Numbered from the stretch's first letter, positions 1 to 7,632 are shown. The stretch: DNA of 19,978 bases from an uncultured Moraxellaceae bacterium (GCA_937952925.1 CALFYA010000198.1:1-19978); one strand, 5' to 3'. Numbers and translations are program-made. The notes: a model not told the origin generated them from the sequence alone.

Positions 1-1259
1 TCACGGAACTTTTGCGCAATTTCGGTTGATCTTTTTGCAACCGTCACTAAGGCACTCTCTACTTGAGACACAGAGCCATTCACCTCAGACACTGACCGAA
101 CCAATTGCTCACTGGTTATAATTGCTTTCTTTAATATACTGTCACACCCATTTAAATAGCGCTCGTGACTTTTTTCGTAGCCATCATACTGCTGGCTAAT
201 CGTTGTCAGCACCTGATGTGATTTCCTTGCTGTATCAATTAATTGCTCAGTGGTTTGGCTTAGGATTTTTGCCGAATTTTGAATTTTTAAATTGTAGTCT
301 TGCGTACTTTCTGTAAGCCCATCCAACTTATCAGTAATCGTGGCTAGACTGTGAGCAGCTTGAGCAGTGCTTTGCTCTAAATGTGAGTTGCTATCATGCA
401 TTTTTTGCTGAATGTGAGCCGTCTGTGTTGAGAAGTCTTCACATGACTGTGAAAGCTTTTGAACCGCTTGATTGGTTTTCTTGCTGATGCTGACAAAATC
501 GAGAGCACTGATCTGAGCATGTGTTTTTTGGCTCAGTTCAGCCAAACCTGCATAGCTTTGGGTGTGTAGGTTCAACTGTTGTTGGGTCAAAGTTCCAACC
601 ATCTGGGAAATCTGGGTGATTGAATTTTGCGTTGCAATTGCAATTTGCTCGTGTGCAACTCTGATAGCTTGTGAGTTTTCAGCCATGGCACTCTGATGAG
701 CTTGCTGCATTTTTTGCACAGTTTCAGCATGTAGTTCAAGCTGCTGCTGACGTAAATCTTCGTTCAGTCTTTTGAGTTGATCGGCAAAGCCAACAATTTC
801 AAGACGCAGCTCTCCTAAGCTGGCAACGAGTTCACGTCGCTTTTGTATCTCATCTGTTTCATCGGATTTGGTATCGTCTAATTTAGCAATAACAATTAGT
901 CTGCCAACCAGACCAAAACAGGTTGCAATTAGACCAATTGCAAACTGTGAAAAAACTGATTTGAGATTTTCTAGCTTGAAATCGCCAGATGAACCAAAGT
1001 GAACATAGGATGAAACAGCCAGCGAAATAATCGTCAAACCGAAGCCTAAATAATAAATACTATCAGCATCGTTTTGAGTGTTTAGATGATGACGTGAATT
1101 AATCCAAGCACCATATCCGATCACAAATCCCAACACAACAAGAGCTAAAAACCAGTTAGGTTGGTTAAAATAGATCAATCCAGTAGTTGATATTGCAGAG
1201 ACAACACCTGTCAACTTAAATGCAGCAGGCAGGCCTTTTGCTGTTACTGTATCACTCAT
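1..1259 (-). CDS. Membrane protein with four predicted helices and long coiled-coil tail (3' end outside window)
   Basis: The frame is open from the ATG at 1259 to the window edge, giving 419 residues without a stop, so the protein is partial at its C-terminus. An AGGA ribosome site lies 7 bases before the ATG. Four hydrophobic helices are visible at about residues 15-31, 36-53, 67-86 and 103-124. From about residue 138 the rest is rich in Gln, Ser, Ala, Glu and Lys with heptad-like spacing, which fits a long cytoplasmic coiled coil. The last two helices, with LGFGLTIISLAVS and FAIGLIATCFGLVGRL, resemble the paired helices of MotA/TolQ/ExbB proteins, and the overall shape recalls ZorA of Zorya defence. 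That is inference from pattern only. It is third in a tight operon, 9 bases after the vWA-like gene. Methyl-accepting chemotaxis proteins also have such tails, but I see no signalling hairpin motif. Function unknown. Confidence 0.8.
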   Translation of the reverse strand, partial: MSDTVTAKGLPAAFKLTGVVSAISTTGLIYFNQPNWFLALVVLGFVIGYGAWINSRHHLNTQNDADSIYYLGFGLTIISLAVSSYVHFGSSGDFKLENLKSVFSQFAIGLIATCFGLVGRLIVIAKLDDTKSDETDEIQKRRELVASLGELRLEIVGFADQLKRLNEDLRQQQLELHAETVQKMQQAHQSAMAENSQAIRVAHEQIAIATQNSITQISQMVGTLTQQQLNLHTQSYAGLAELSQKTHAQISALDFVSISKKTNQAVQKLSQSCEDFSTQTAHIQQKMHDSNSHLEQSTAQAAHSLATITDKLDGLTESTQDYNLKIQNSAKILSQTTEQLIDTARKSHQVLTTISQQYDGYEKSHERYLNGCDSILKKAIITSEQLVRSVSEVNGSVSQVESALVTVAKRSTEIAQKFR

Positions 1260-1268
1260 TATGAAATC

Positions 1269-2141
1269 CTATGGTTGCTTTGTTGCAGTGTTTGGATCGT
1301 TTGGGATCGCAGTTCCATATGCACCGGGTAGATCCAACATAGATATACCTCTTTTCGCTTGGCCTGTTGTTTCCATATTTCCAAAAAACCAGTTCCAGAA
1401 TGTTGCTCGACACTTTGATTCCAGCTCCGTAATGCCGAGTCTTGGAATCAAGTGTAACTCAACATACACGTTTTTAAACAAAGGACGTGGCTCTACGGAA
1501 CCTTGTCTTGATTTTCTGAATTGGGCAATTGGCACTTCTGCATTTTTGCACTGGTATGTAGAGACATTACTAGAGTGCTGCATTAAGTCAGAGAACAGTA
1601 AAATACGACCTTGCTCTGCATCACGCATTGCATCTGATAGGTTAATATCTGTAATTGCTTCAGCGATAGGACTATTTTGGGCTTGACCTGTGTTTTTTGA
1701 TAGCACATCTAACAAAGGCTTTTCGAAACTCTCCTTAAATTTTACATCAAGCACCCTTGAATTTTCTACTAATTCGTTAGAATCCTTTCCCATTTTAGGT
1801 AAGCACATACTAAAAACCGGCTTTAAGTCGAAGAGTGATTTTTGCGTGATCTCATATACAGAGATCAGATCGCCAGCTTGTGCATTCTTTATAATTGAAT
1901 CCCAAGCACGTTTTACAATTTCATCTTGAGTTTGTTTTGGTATAAAATCGGTCTTGTCTAATACGACCGCAATTTTTCCATCAATTTTTCTGAAGCAATT
2001 AGTCGCCGGATCGGGCTTTTCTTTACCTGCTTGAACTGCAAATACTGATAGTACTCCTAGAAGGAAAAGCCCCATATAAGACAGTTTATCAATTGCTGCC
2101 TTGTCTTTTGCAGATTTATCTTTGAAAAAACTGCCTAACAT
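1269..2141 (-). CDS. Membrane-anchored periplasmic von Willebrand A-like protein
   Basis: This 290-residue protein has a short Lys-rich cytoplasmic start, one transmembrane helix at about 20-38 and a periplasmic domain of about 250 residues. That domain reads as a vWA-like fold: a first strand ending in VVLDKTD (Asp62, Thr64, Asp65), a later SPIAEAI (Ser157) and a strand with LLFSDLMQ (Asp185), together a possible degenerate metal-ion site. Cys49, 113, 198 and 244 could form disulfides. The topology (short inside segment, one helix, folded outside domain) is that of MotB, TolR and ZorB, but no Asp lies inside the helix and no OmpA-type peptidoglycan motif is visible. I chose ATG 2141 over TTG 2144 because GGGAGAG lies at good spacing. 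The ATG overlaps the upstream stop by one base (TGATG), which suggests translational coupling. The vWA call is pattern recognition, and the function is unknown. Confidence 0.82.
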   Translation of the reverse strand: MLGSFFKDKSAKDKAAIDKLSYMGLFLLGVLSVFAVQAGKEKPDPATNCFRKIDGKIAVVLDKTDFIPKQTQDEIVKRAWDSIIKNAQAGDLISVYEITQKSLFDLKPVFSMCLPKMGKDSNELVENSRVLDVKFKESFEKPLLDVLSKNTGQAQNSPIAEAITDINLSDAMRDAEQGRILLFSDLMQHSSNVSTYQCKNAEVPIAQFRKSRQGSVEPRPLFKNVYVELHLIPRLGITELESKCRATFWNWFFGNMETTGQAKRGISMLDLPGAYGTAIPNDPNTATKQP

Positions 2142-3553
2142 CAAGACTCTCCCTGTTTCTGCTGAGTAAAGATTCTTTCCTGTGCCAAGGTCTGAACGGA
2201 CAATACATACTCATTTTTTGCAATCAGTGCAATTTTAGGCTTATGCTTATTAATCAGATGGATAGTTGGAACAACCAATGTAGTTACACGATTTTCTAGC
2301 TTTTCCAAATCTTTGATAAGTAAATCTAATCGCTGTATGATTTTTTCAACTGCAGTAAACTCAGTAAACTCAATCGGCCGTACTGGCTGTGAAAAATATG
2401 CAGGTGCAGTCATGCCATGAGCTATAACTGACAAATAGCTCTGCCTAAAATAATCGATAGCTTCTTTCAGATCATGATTTAGTATCGTAGATTTGTTTTT
2501 GTAGCTATCATATTTGACAATAACCTCCTCTTTAAAAACCTTAATATCTTGAAGTTTAGCACATTGTCGAGTAATTCCATCAAGCTGTGAGATTGCTTGA
2601 CTCACAATCTGCTCAGGTACGATTTTTGCTATCTGATCATCGTACTCTTTTTGACATGCTTTTTTATCTTTATCTTTATCACTATATCCTGGATATACAT
2701 CATCAAGGGTGTACCCTGTACGACAAGCATATGCGCTAATCGCCATGCCGCCAATCCACATCAGAAAAGGCTCTATATTTCTGAATGGTAAATTACCAGT
2801 GATAACTCCAAGAACAGCAGATGGTGATCCCGCAAAAGCATCAGAAAAAGATAAAGTCATACGATATAGGGCAAGTACCATGTTAAAAAGAACAATAAAA
2901 ACTGGAATAAGTATCAGGCAAAATGTTCCAGTCATTTGGCGCCAATCCTTGTGTTTTAGGTTTTTATAACGTGATCCGTAGCCAAGAGCACCAAAACCAA
3001 CCAAGTTTACTGCACCGATCATTAATGCAATCATAAAACCATCTAGTATCCCACCGTCTGCACGATAGAACATTGTATACAAAAATACCTCAGCTAACGT
3101 AACAGCACCGACAGGTACCGCGTGTTGAATCAAACTCTCTGGATACTTCGCCTCTCTGTTAGTCAAATCATTTTCGGCTTTGAACCTCAAGAAGCGACTC
3201 TCTGCAAGCATCAGGTTTGTTTTGGCAGCAATTGCTGGCTCACGATTTTCTAATTTTGCTTCTACGCGATGTGAAATATTTTCGCAAACCTCAAACTCAC
3301 TCATAGTAGGCTTTACAACAACCTCAATATCAATGCTATGGTTGATATCAGTCATTTTTTTTGAAAACTCATTGACCGCAGATTGACACTCTTCAACATA
3401 TCTCTGAAAAGCAGCAACATCAGTATTAGCAATTTGTTGAGCAGCTTTTCTAATCTCTAGCTCATCAGGGCTTAGATTTTCTTGATGTGGTGAGATTCGT
3501 GCAGCTATAGCCATTGCTTTTATTTGGTCAAAATCTTTTAACTGCAAAGACAT
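2141..3553 (-). CDS. Four-helix membrane protein with N- and C-terminal coiled coils, first gene of the cassette
   Basis: I do not recognise this 470-residue protein. The first 140 residues are charged and helical. Four hydrophobic segments follow at about 143-163, 168-192, 207-232 and 258-279. A short motif DDVYPGY (284-290) comes straight after the last helix, and the remaining 180 residues are charged and helical with coiled-coil character. No catalytic motif, nucleotide-binding loop or signal peptide is visible. The ATG at 3553 has GGAG 7 bases upstream, whereas the in-frame TTG at 3577 has no ribosome site, so I chose the shorter form. It begins the three-gene operon that follows the groEL terminator on the same strand. 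Codon use is AT-rich, unlike groEL next door, which suggests horizontal acquisition. It is probably a structural or scaffold subunit working with the two genes downstream, which is inference. Confidence 0.8.
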   Translation of the reverse strand: MSLQLKDFDQIKAMAIAARISPHQENLSPDELEIRKAAQQIANTDVAAFQRYVEECQSAVNEFSKKMTDINHSIDIEVVVKPTMSEFEVCENISHRVEAKLENREPAIAAKTNLMLAESRFLRFKAENDLTNREAKYPESLIQHAVPVGAVTLAEVFLYTMFYRADGGILDGFMIALMIGAVNLVGFGALGYGSRYKNLKHKDWRQMTGTFCLILIPVFIVLFNMVLALYRMTLSFSDAFAGSPSAVLGVITGNLPFRNIEPFLMWIGGMAISAYACRTGYTLDDVYPGYSDKDKDKKACQKEYDDQIAKIVPEQIVSQAISQLDGITRQCAKLQDIKVFKEEVIVKYDSYKNKSTILNHDLKEAIDYFRQSYLSVIAHGMTAPAYFSQPVRPIEFTEFTAVEKIIQRLDLLIKDLEKLENRVTTLVVPTIHLINKHKPKIALIAKNEYVLSVQTLAQERIFTQQKQGES

Positions 3554-3670
3554 ACACCCGCTCCAACTATCATCCAATGAAAAAAGTCAATATACCTTTT
3601 AAGGTTCATCATTTTTACACAAAAAACCAATCGCTTACAACACGCTTTCAGATCTTGCTTGCATAAAAAA

Positions 3671-3692
3671 CCCCCGCGTTTTCACGCGGGGG
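3671..3692 (-). terminator. Rho-independent terminator of groES-groEL
   Basis: Perfect 8-bp GC-rich stem (CCCCCGCG with CGCGGGGG) around a 6-base loop. On the minus strand it is followed at once by TTTTTT. It lies 25 bases after the groEL stop, so it ends the chaperonin transcript and separates it from the AT-rich cassette. Confidence 0.93.
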
Positions 3693-3716
3693 TCTGTATG
3701 CGAGGCTCACCGGACA

Positions 3717-5354
3717 TTACATGCCCATGCCACCCATACCGCCCATGCCGCCCATGTCTGGTGCAGCAGCTTTATCGTCTGGCAGATCGGTGATCATGCA
3801 CTCAGTGGTCAGCATCAGGCCAGCCACCGAAGCGGCGTGCTCCAGTGCAGAACGGGTCACTTTGGCTGGATCCAAAATCCCCATGTCGATCATGTTGCCA
3901 TACACACCCGTTGCGGCGTTGTAACCTTCGTTGCCAGTCGAACGCTTGATGCGGTTGACGATCACCGCTGGCTCTTCGCCGGCGTTGCTCACGATCTGAC
4001 GCAGTGGTGCTTCCATCGCGGTGCGCAGGATATTGATCCCGACGGTTTGGTCTTGGTTGTCGCCTTTGAGACCTTTGAGTGCGGCTTGTGCGCGTACCAA
4101 GGCGACACCACCACCAGCAACCACGCCTTCTTCAACTGCAGCACGGGTCGCGTGCAGCGCGTCGTCAACGCGGTCTTTCTTCTCTTTCATTTCAACTTCA
4201 GTGGCTGCACCGACTTTGATGACCGCCACACCGCCAGCGAGTTTGGCCACGCGCTCTTGCAGTTTTTCACGATCATAGTCGCTGGTGGCTTCTTCAATTT
4301 GACGGCGGATGGTGGCCACACGCGCATCAATTTCGGTCGCTTGGCCTGCACCGTCCACGATCACGGTATTTTCTTTGCCTACAGTGATTTTGCGCGCAGT
4401 ACCCAAGTGTTGCAGGGTAGCCTGCTCCAAGCTCATGCCAACTTCTTCGCTGATCACTTGACCACCAGTCAAGGTAGCGATGTCTTGCAACATGGCTTTA
4501 CGACGATCACCAAAACCCGGTGCTTTGACCGCACAGACTTTGAGGATGCCACGCATGTTGTTGACCACCAAAGTCGCCAAGGCTTCGCCTTCAACGTCTT
4601 CAGCAATAATCAGCAGTGGTTTACCGGATTTGGCAACCGCTTCAAGGACGCTGATCATTTCACGGATGTTGCTGATTTTTTTGTCAACCAACAGAACCAG
4701 TGGGCTGTCGAGTTCGGCAGTCAGAGTGTCTGGCTTGTTGGCAAAGTATGGGCTGATATAGCCACGATCAAACTGCATGCCTTCGACCACGTCGAGGGTG
4801 TCTTCAAAGCCTGAGCCTTCTTCAACGGTGATCACGCCTTCTTTACCGACTTTTTCCATCGCTTGAGCAATCAAGTCGCCAATGGTTTGGTCGGAGTTGG
4901 CCGAAATGGCACCCACTTGAGCAATCGCTTTGGTGTCGCTGGCTGGGGTCGAAATCGCTTTGATTTCGGCAACCGCAGCACGCACACCTTTGTCGATGCC
5001 ACGTTTGATGTCCATCGGGTTCATGCCCGCTGCGACGGCTTTCATGCCTTCATTCAAGATCGCTTGCGCCAATACGGTAGCAGTGGTGGTGCCATCACCG
5101 GCGATGTCGGCGGTTTTACTGGCCACTTCACGCACCAGCTGTGCGCCCATGTTCTCAAATTTGTCTTTGAGGGTGATTTCTTTGGCAACTGTTACACCGT
5201 CTTTGGTGATGTGCGGTGCACCAAACGATTTGTCGATGACGACGTTACGACCTTTAGGCCCCAAGGTCACTTTGACCGCGTCAGCCAATACGTTGACACC
5301 AGCAATCATTTTGCTACGGGCTGAATCGCCAAATTTGACGTCTTTTGCAGACAT
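3717..5354 (-). CDS. groL: Chaperonin GroEL (60 kDa)
   Basis: GroEL forms the double-ring, ATP-driven folding chamber of the cytoplasm and works with the GroES lid. The 545-residue length is normal. The start AAKDVKFG-like block (MSAKDVKFGDSAR), the ATP-site segments LGPKGRNV (31-38), KDGVTV (51-56) and GDGTTT (86-91), the equatorial DALHATRAAVEEG segment and the C-terminal GGM repeats ending in MGM are all present. It starts at ATG 5354 with GGAG 7 bases upstream and follows groES by 37 bases in the usual groESL order. The operon is presumably heat-induced through the sigma-32-like promoter before groES. Nothing is truncated or unusual in the protein. Confidence 0.99.
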   Translation of the reverse strand: MSAKDVKFGDSARSKMIAGVNVLADAVKVTLGPKGRNVVIDKSFGAPHITKDGVTVAKEITLKDKFENMGAQLVREVASKTADIAGDGTTTATVLAQAILNEGMKAVAAGMNPMDIKRGIDKGVRAAVAEIKAISTPASDTKAIAQVGAISANSDQTIGDLIAQAMEKVGKEGVITVEEGSGFEDTLDVVEGMQFDRGYISPYFANKPDTLTAELDSPLVLLVDKKISNIREMISVLEAVAKSGKPLLIIAEDVEGEALATLVVNNMRGILKVCAVKAPGFGDRRKAMLQDIATLTGGQVISEEVGMSLEQATLQHLGTARKITVGKENTVIVDGAGQATEIDARVATIRRQIEEATSDYDREKLQERVAKLAGGVAVIKVGAATEVEMKEKKDRVDDALHATRAAVEEGVVAGGGVALVRAQAALKGLKGDNQDQTVGINILRTAMEAPLRQIVSNAGEEPAVIVNRIKRSTGNEGYNAATGVYGNMIDMGILDPAKVTRSALEHAASVAGLMLTTECMITDLPDDKAAAPDMGGMGGMGGMGM

Positions 5355-5391
5355 GTCTTACTCCAGAATCTTTTGAAAAATATGGTGTGGA

Positions 5392-5679
5392 TTAGGCTTC
5401 GAGGACAGCAAAAATGTCCGACTCTTTCATGATCAACAGCTCTTCACCGTTCACTTTGACGGTAGAACCAGAGTACTGACCAAACAGGACTTTGTCGCCC
5501 ACTTTGACATCAAGGGCGCGTACACCACTGTCGGTCACGAGGCCGTTGCCCACAGCAATCACTTCACCTTGCGACGGCTTTTCAGCAGCCGAACCCGGCA
5601 GCAAAATCCCGCCTGCGGTTTTGGTTTCTTCTTCAACACGGCGAATGACCACACGGTCATGCAATGGACGAATGTTCAT
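5392..5679 (-). CDS. groS: Co-chaperonin GroES (10 kDa)
   Basis: GroES is the seven-membered lid of the GroEL chamber. The 95-residue protein starts with MNIRPLHDRV, carries the mobile loop around residues 16-32 with GGILLPG, and ends with EELLIMKESDIFAVLEA, all typical. The open frame extends further upstream to 5757, but ATG 5679 has AAGGAG 7 bases before it and gives the family's standard length, so it is the true start. It is the first gene of the groES-groEL operon, expressed from the sigma-32-like promoter at 5739-5766. Confidence 0.98.
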   Translation of the reverse strand: MNIRPLHDRVVIRRVEEETKTAGGILLPGSAAEKPSQGEVIAVGNGLVTDSGVRALDVKVGDKVLFGQYSGSTVKVNGEELLIMKESDIFAVLEA

Positions 5680-5701
5680 GCGGTTTCTCCTTAGCGAATG
5701 C

Positions 5702-5720
5702 GGATCACACCATGCGATCC
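5702..5720 (-). promoter_or_regulatory. Hairpin in the groES leader
   Basis: GGATCACA-CCA-TGCGATCC is a 19-base near-palindrome. In the minus-strand RNA it can form an 8-pair stem (one G-U pair) closed by a 3-base loop. It lies about 10 bases upstream of the groES ribosome site and downstream of the expected transcription start. It could affect translation or mRNA stability. A protein-binding site is the alternative, since a third copy of the half-site lies at 5746-5755. Confidence 0.5.
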
Positions 5721-5738
5721 AATTCTTGACTGCTGTCT

Positions 5739-5766
5739 GTGTGGGGGTGTGATCCAACGCTTCAAG
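5739..5766 (-). promoter_or_regulatory. Sigma-32-type heat-shock promoter of groES-groEL
   Basis: On the minus strand, CTTGAAG (5766-5760) is followed after 12 bases by CCCCCACAC (5747-5739). This matches the RpoH consensus CTTGAAA / CCCCATNT closely in both boxes, and the site lies 60 bases upstream of the groES start. No CIRCE element (TTAGCACTC inverted repeat) is present, so heat control appears to be through RpoH rather than HrcA. Confidence 0.82.
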
Positions 5767-5818
5767 GGGAAATGTTTAAAAAAGTGCATTTTTTGCTGTT
5801 TTTTTCGTCAAATGTGGC

Positions 5819-5862
5819 ATTTGGCATGTTTTGCGATGCAAAATCAGCATGGCGTGCCAAAT
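5819..5862 (-). other. Nested inverted repeat between phosphoesterase gene and groES promoter
   Basis: Outer arms ATTTGGCA (5819-5826) and TGCCAAAT (5855-5862) enclose inner arms TTTTGC (5829-5834) and GCAAAA (5838-5843). It lies just after the phosphoesterase stop codon and may act as its transcript end, but no T-tract follows on the minus strand, so I do not call it a terminator. Confidence 0.4.
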
Positions 5863-5873
5863 CTTCAACACGA

Positions 5874-6659
5874 TCAAGCCTCCACTGCTAATTTCGGCCA
5901 TAGGCCAGCGACTGACTCAAACTGACCTTGCCTGTCGAGATAATCCCAACGCTCTACCCGTAGGTCTGGATAAATCAGATTGACCGAATTGGGATAGCCG
6001 CCCCGCAAGCGTGCCGACAAGCTTGTCCCCGCTTGTACATCAAGTACCGGACGCCCGACCCCAAGATGTAATGCAGCATTTAAATCAAACACCGCTGGTG
6101 TATGGCAATGTCCATGCAAAAACACATCTGCCCCATGTGCAGCCCAATGCTGTACCGCTTTGGGCATTCGGCGTGGCACATCGCGATGCTGCCGATGATC
6201 AATCACCGCAAACGGTTGATGTGACACAATCACTCGACGTTTTTGATGGTCGCTGTGTTGTAGCCGTGCCACGATCCGTGCAATTTGTTCATGCGACAAA
6301 TGGCCTTGGGTATGAAAACGCCGCCGGATGGAATTGACGCCGATAATGTCAAAATGTGCCGTTTCTAGACGTGGTTCGACATCACCAAAATAATCATGGA
6401 AATTATCAAAAGGCGATGCCCAACGCTTAGTCACATTAAACAAGGGGATATCGTGATTGCCAGCCACCACCAAATATGGACGAGCGAGCTGCTGTAAAAA
6501 CTGTTTGGCTGCTGCGAATTGAATTGAGCGGGCACGCTGGGTCAAATCACCACTCACCACCACCGCTTCAGGCTGTAATTGCGCACACAAGGCCAGCAAG
6601 GCCTGTACCACACGCGGCTGCTCAGTGCCAAAATGCAAGTCAGACAGATGCAGAAGCAT
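5874..6659 (-). CDS. Calcineurin-like metallophosphoesterase
   Basis: This 261-residue cytoplasmic protein has the full set of metal-binding motifs of the family: SDLHF (Asp7, His9), SGDLT (Asp38), AGNHD (Asn68, His69), SHQPF (His147) and GHCH (His184, His186). These hold two metal ions that cleave phosphoester bonds. The length and order resemble CpdA (3',5'-cAMP phosphodiesterase) and related class III enzymes, but the substrate cannot be read from sequence. A cAMP role would be notable because a Vfr-like regulator lies in the same window. It overlaps the 3' end of the upstream lipid-kinase-like gene by 20 bases, so the two are likely one transcript. The ribosome site is weak (GGTGATGG), which fits coupled translation. 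Confidence 0.93.
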   Translation of the reverse strand: MLLHLSDLHFGTEQPRVVQALLALCAQLQPEAVVVSGDLTQRARSIQFAAAKQFLQQLARPYLVVAGNHDIPLFNVTKRWASPFDNFHDYFGDVEPRLETAHFDIIGVNSIRRRFHTQGHLSHEQIARIVARLQHSDHQKRRVIVSHQPFAVIDHRQHRDVPRRMPKAVQHWAAHGADVFLHGHCHTPAVFDLNAALHLGVGRPVLDVQAGTSLSARLRGGYPNSVNLIYPDLRVERWDYLDRQGQFESVAGLWPKLAVEA

Positions 6660-7632
6660 GATTGGGTACCATCACCAGTAAGGCATCGCGTGTGACTCGA
6701 AACCGCAGCGGCGATTGGGCGCGCACAATTTCGCCATCAATCGCCAATTTGATGGCTTGCGGTTTTTTGGTTTCAATACACACCCGCTCCGCACAAAAAC
6801 AACGCACTTCAGGCGCTTGCTCAAATGTGCCCAATTGCATCCGCGCAATCAGGCTTAACATCTGTAAGCGGCTCACCGGCTCAACGGCTACCGCTGCCAA
6901 ACGCCCTGATGCCGCACAATCTGCCAGCTTTAAGTGCATATCTTCCAATTGAAGCTGGTTATTGCCAAAAAACATCATGGGCGTTTCGATGGGCTGTGCA
7001 TGTCCATCAATAATCACCCGCAGTCTCATTTTTTGATGTTGACGCATCAGCACCGCAAAACCAGAGGCCATCGCCACGATTTTACGCCGACCAAATCGGC
7101 TTTTATCCGCTTCGCGTTGTTCAATCAAATGGGGATATAAGCCAATCGAGGCGTTATTGAGATAAATATATTGATTCACCTGCCCCACATGAATCGACCG
7201 TGCTACACCCTGACCAATCGTCTGTACGGCAGCTGGCCACTCCAATGGAATCTGTAAGGCTCGAGCCACATAATTAAATGTCCCGAGCGGGATGATGCCC
7301 AACGGCACGGCCTGATGCATCAAGCCCTGTGCCACCGTATTGATGGTTCCATCCCCTCCTGCTGCCACAATCACTCCATGACGTTGCCGATATTGTGCCA
7401 GTGCTTGCTGGGTCAAATCACCCAACTGTGCAGGATGCTCCGCAATGTACAATCGGACATCACACCCTTGTTTTTCAAAAGCTTGCGTGATTAGAGTCGA
7501 CAGTGGGACGTCGCTCGGCGTATGATGCCCCGCCGCAGCATTCATCACGATCGACACCAAAGGTGCTGTCACGGGTGGTGCAGATGTGTCTTTCAAAATA
7601 CGGTTCACCTCAATCGCGTCAATTGGTTGCAC
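6640..7632 (-). CDS. Diacylglycerol kinase-like (YegS family) lipid kinase
   Basis: The protein has 330 residues from a GTG start. The catalytic-domain signature is clear: VSIVMNAAAG (26-35), GGDGTIN (92-98), PLGTFNYVAR (115-124) and NNASIGLYP (159-167). The family phosphorylates lipids such as diacylglycerol using ATP, with GGDGT in the nucleotide site. The second half fits the beta-rich C-terminal domain. The start is uncertain: GTG 7632 has only a weak AGG upstream, and the first internal Met lies inside the conserved first strand, so GTG or a nearby alternative must be used. It heads a probable two-gene operon with the phosphoesterase. The lipid substrate is unknown. Confidence 0.9.
   Translation of the reverse strand: MQPIDAIEVNRILKDTSAPPVTAPLVSIVMNAAAGHHTPSDVPLSTLITQAFEKQGCDVRLYIAEHPAQLGDLTQQALAQYRQRHGVIVAAGGDGTINTVAQGLMHQAVPLGIIPLGTFNYVARALQIPLEWPAAVQTIGQGVARSIHVGQVNQYIYLNNASIGLYPHLIEQREADKSRFGRRKIVAMASGFAVLMRQHQKMRLRVIIDGHAQPIETPMMFFGNNQLQLEDMHLKLADCAASGRLAAVAVEPVSRLQMLSLIARMQLGTFEQAPEVRCFCAERVCIETKKPQAIKLAIDGEIVRAQSPLRFRVTRDALLVMVPNHASASV

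Noticed and set aside
1..1259. Methyl-accepting chemotaxis protein
   Set aside because: The tail is chemoreceptor-like in composition, but there is no HAMP domain, no signalling hairpin tip and no periplasmic sensor domain, and there are four helices rather than two.
3837..4814. A 325-codon open frame on the plus strand opposite groEL
   Set aside because: It is the antisense shadow of a highly biased, conserved gene. Its composition (many His, Phe, Asp) and lack of a ribosome site show it is not coding. The same holds for long antisense frames in pckG (8483-9022) and fumA (10081-10662, 10735-11346).
5702..5755. CIRCE element of groES
   Set aside because: The inverted repeat is GGATCACACC, not TTAGCACTC, and its spacer is 34 rather than 9 bases.
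5680..5757. N-terminal extension of GroES by 26 residues
   Set aside because: The extension is open by chance. It overlaps the leader hairpin and the promoter -10 box, and a strong ribosome site precedes the shorter, standard start.
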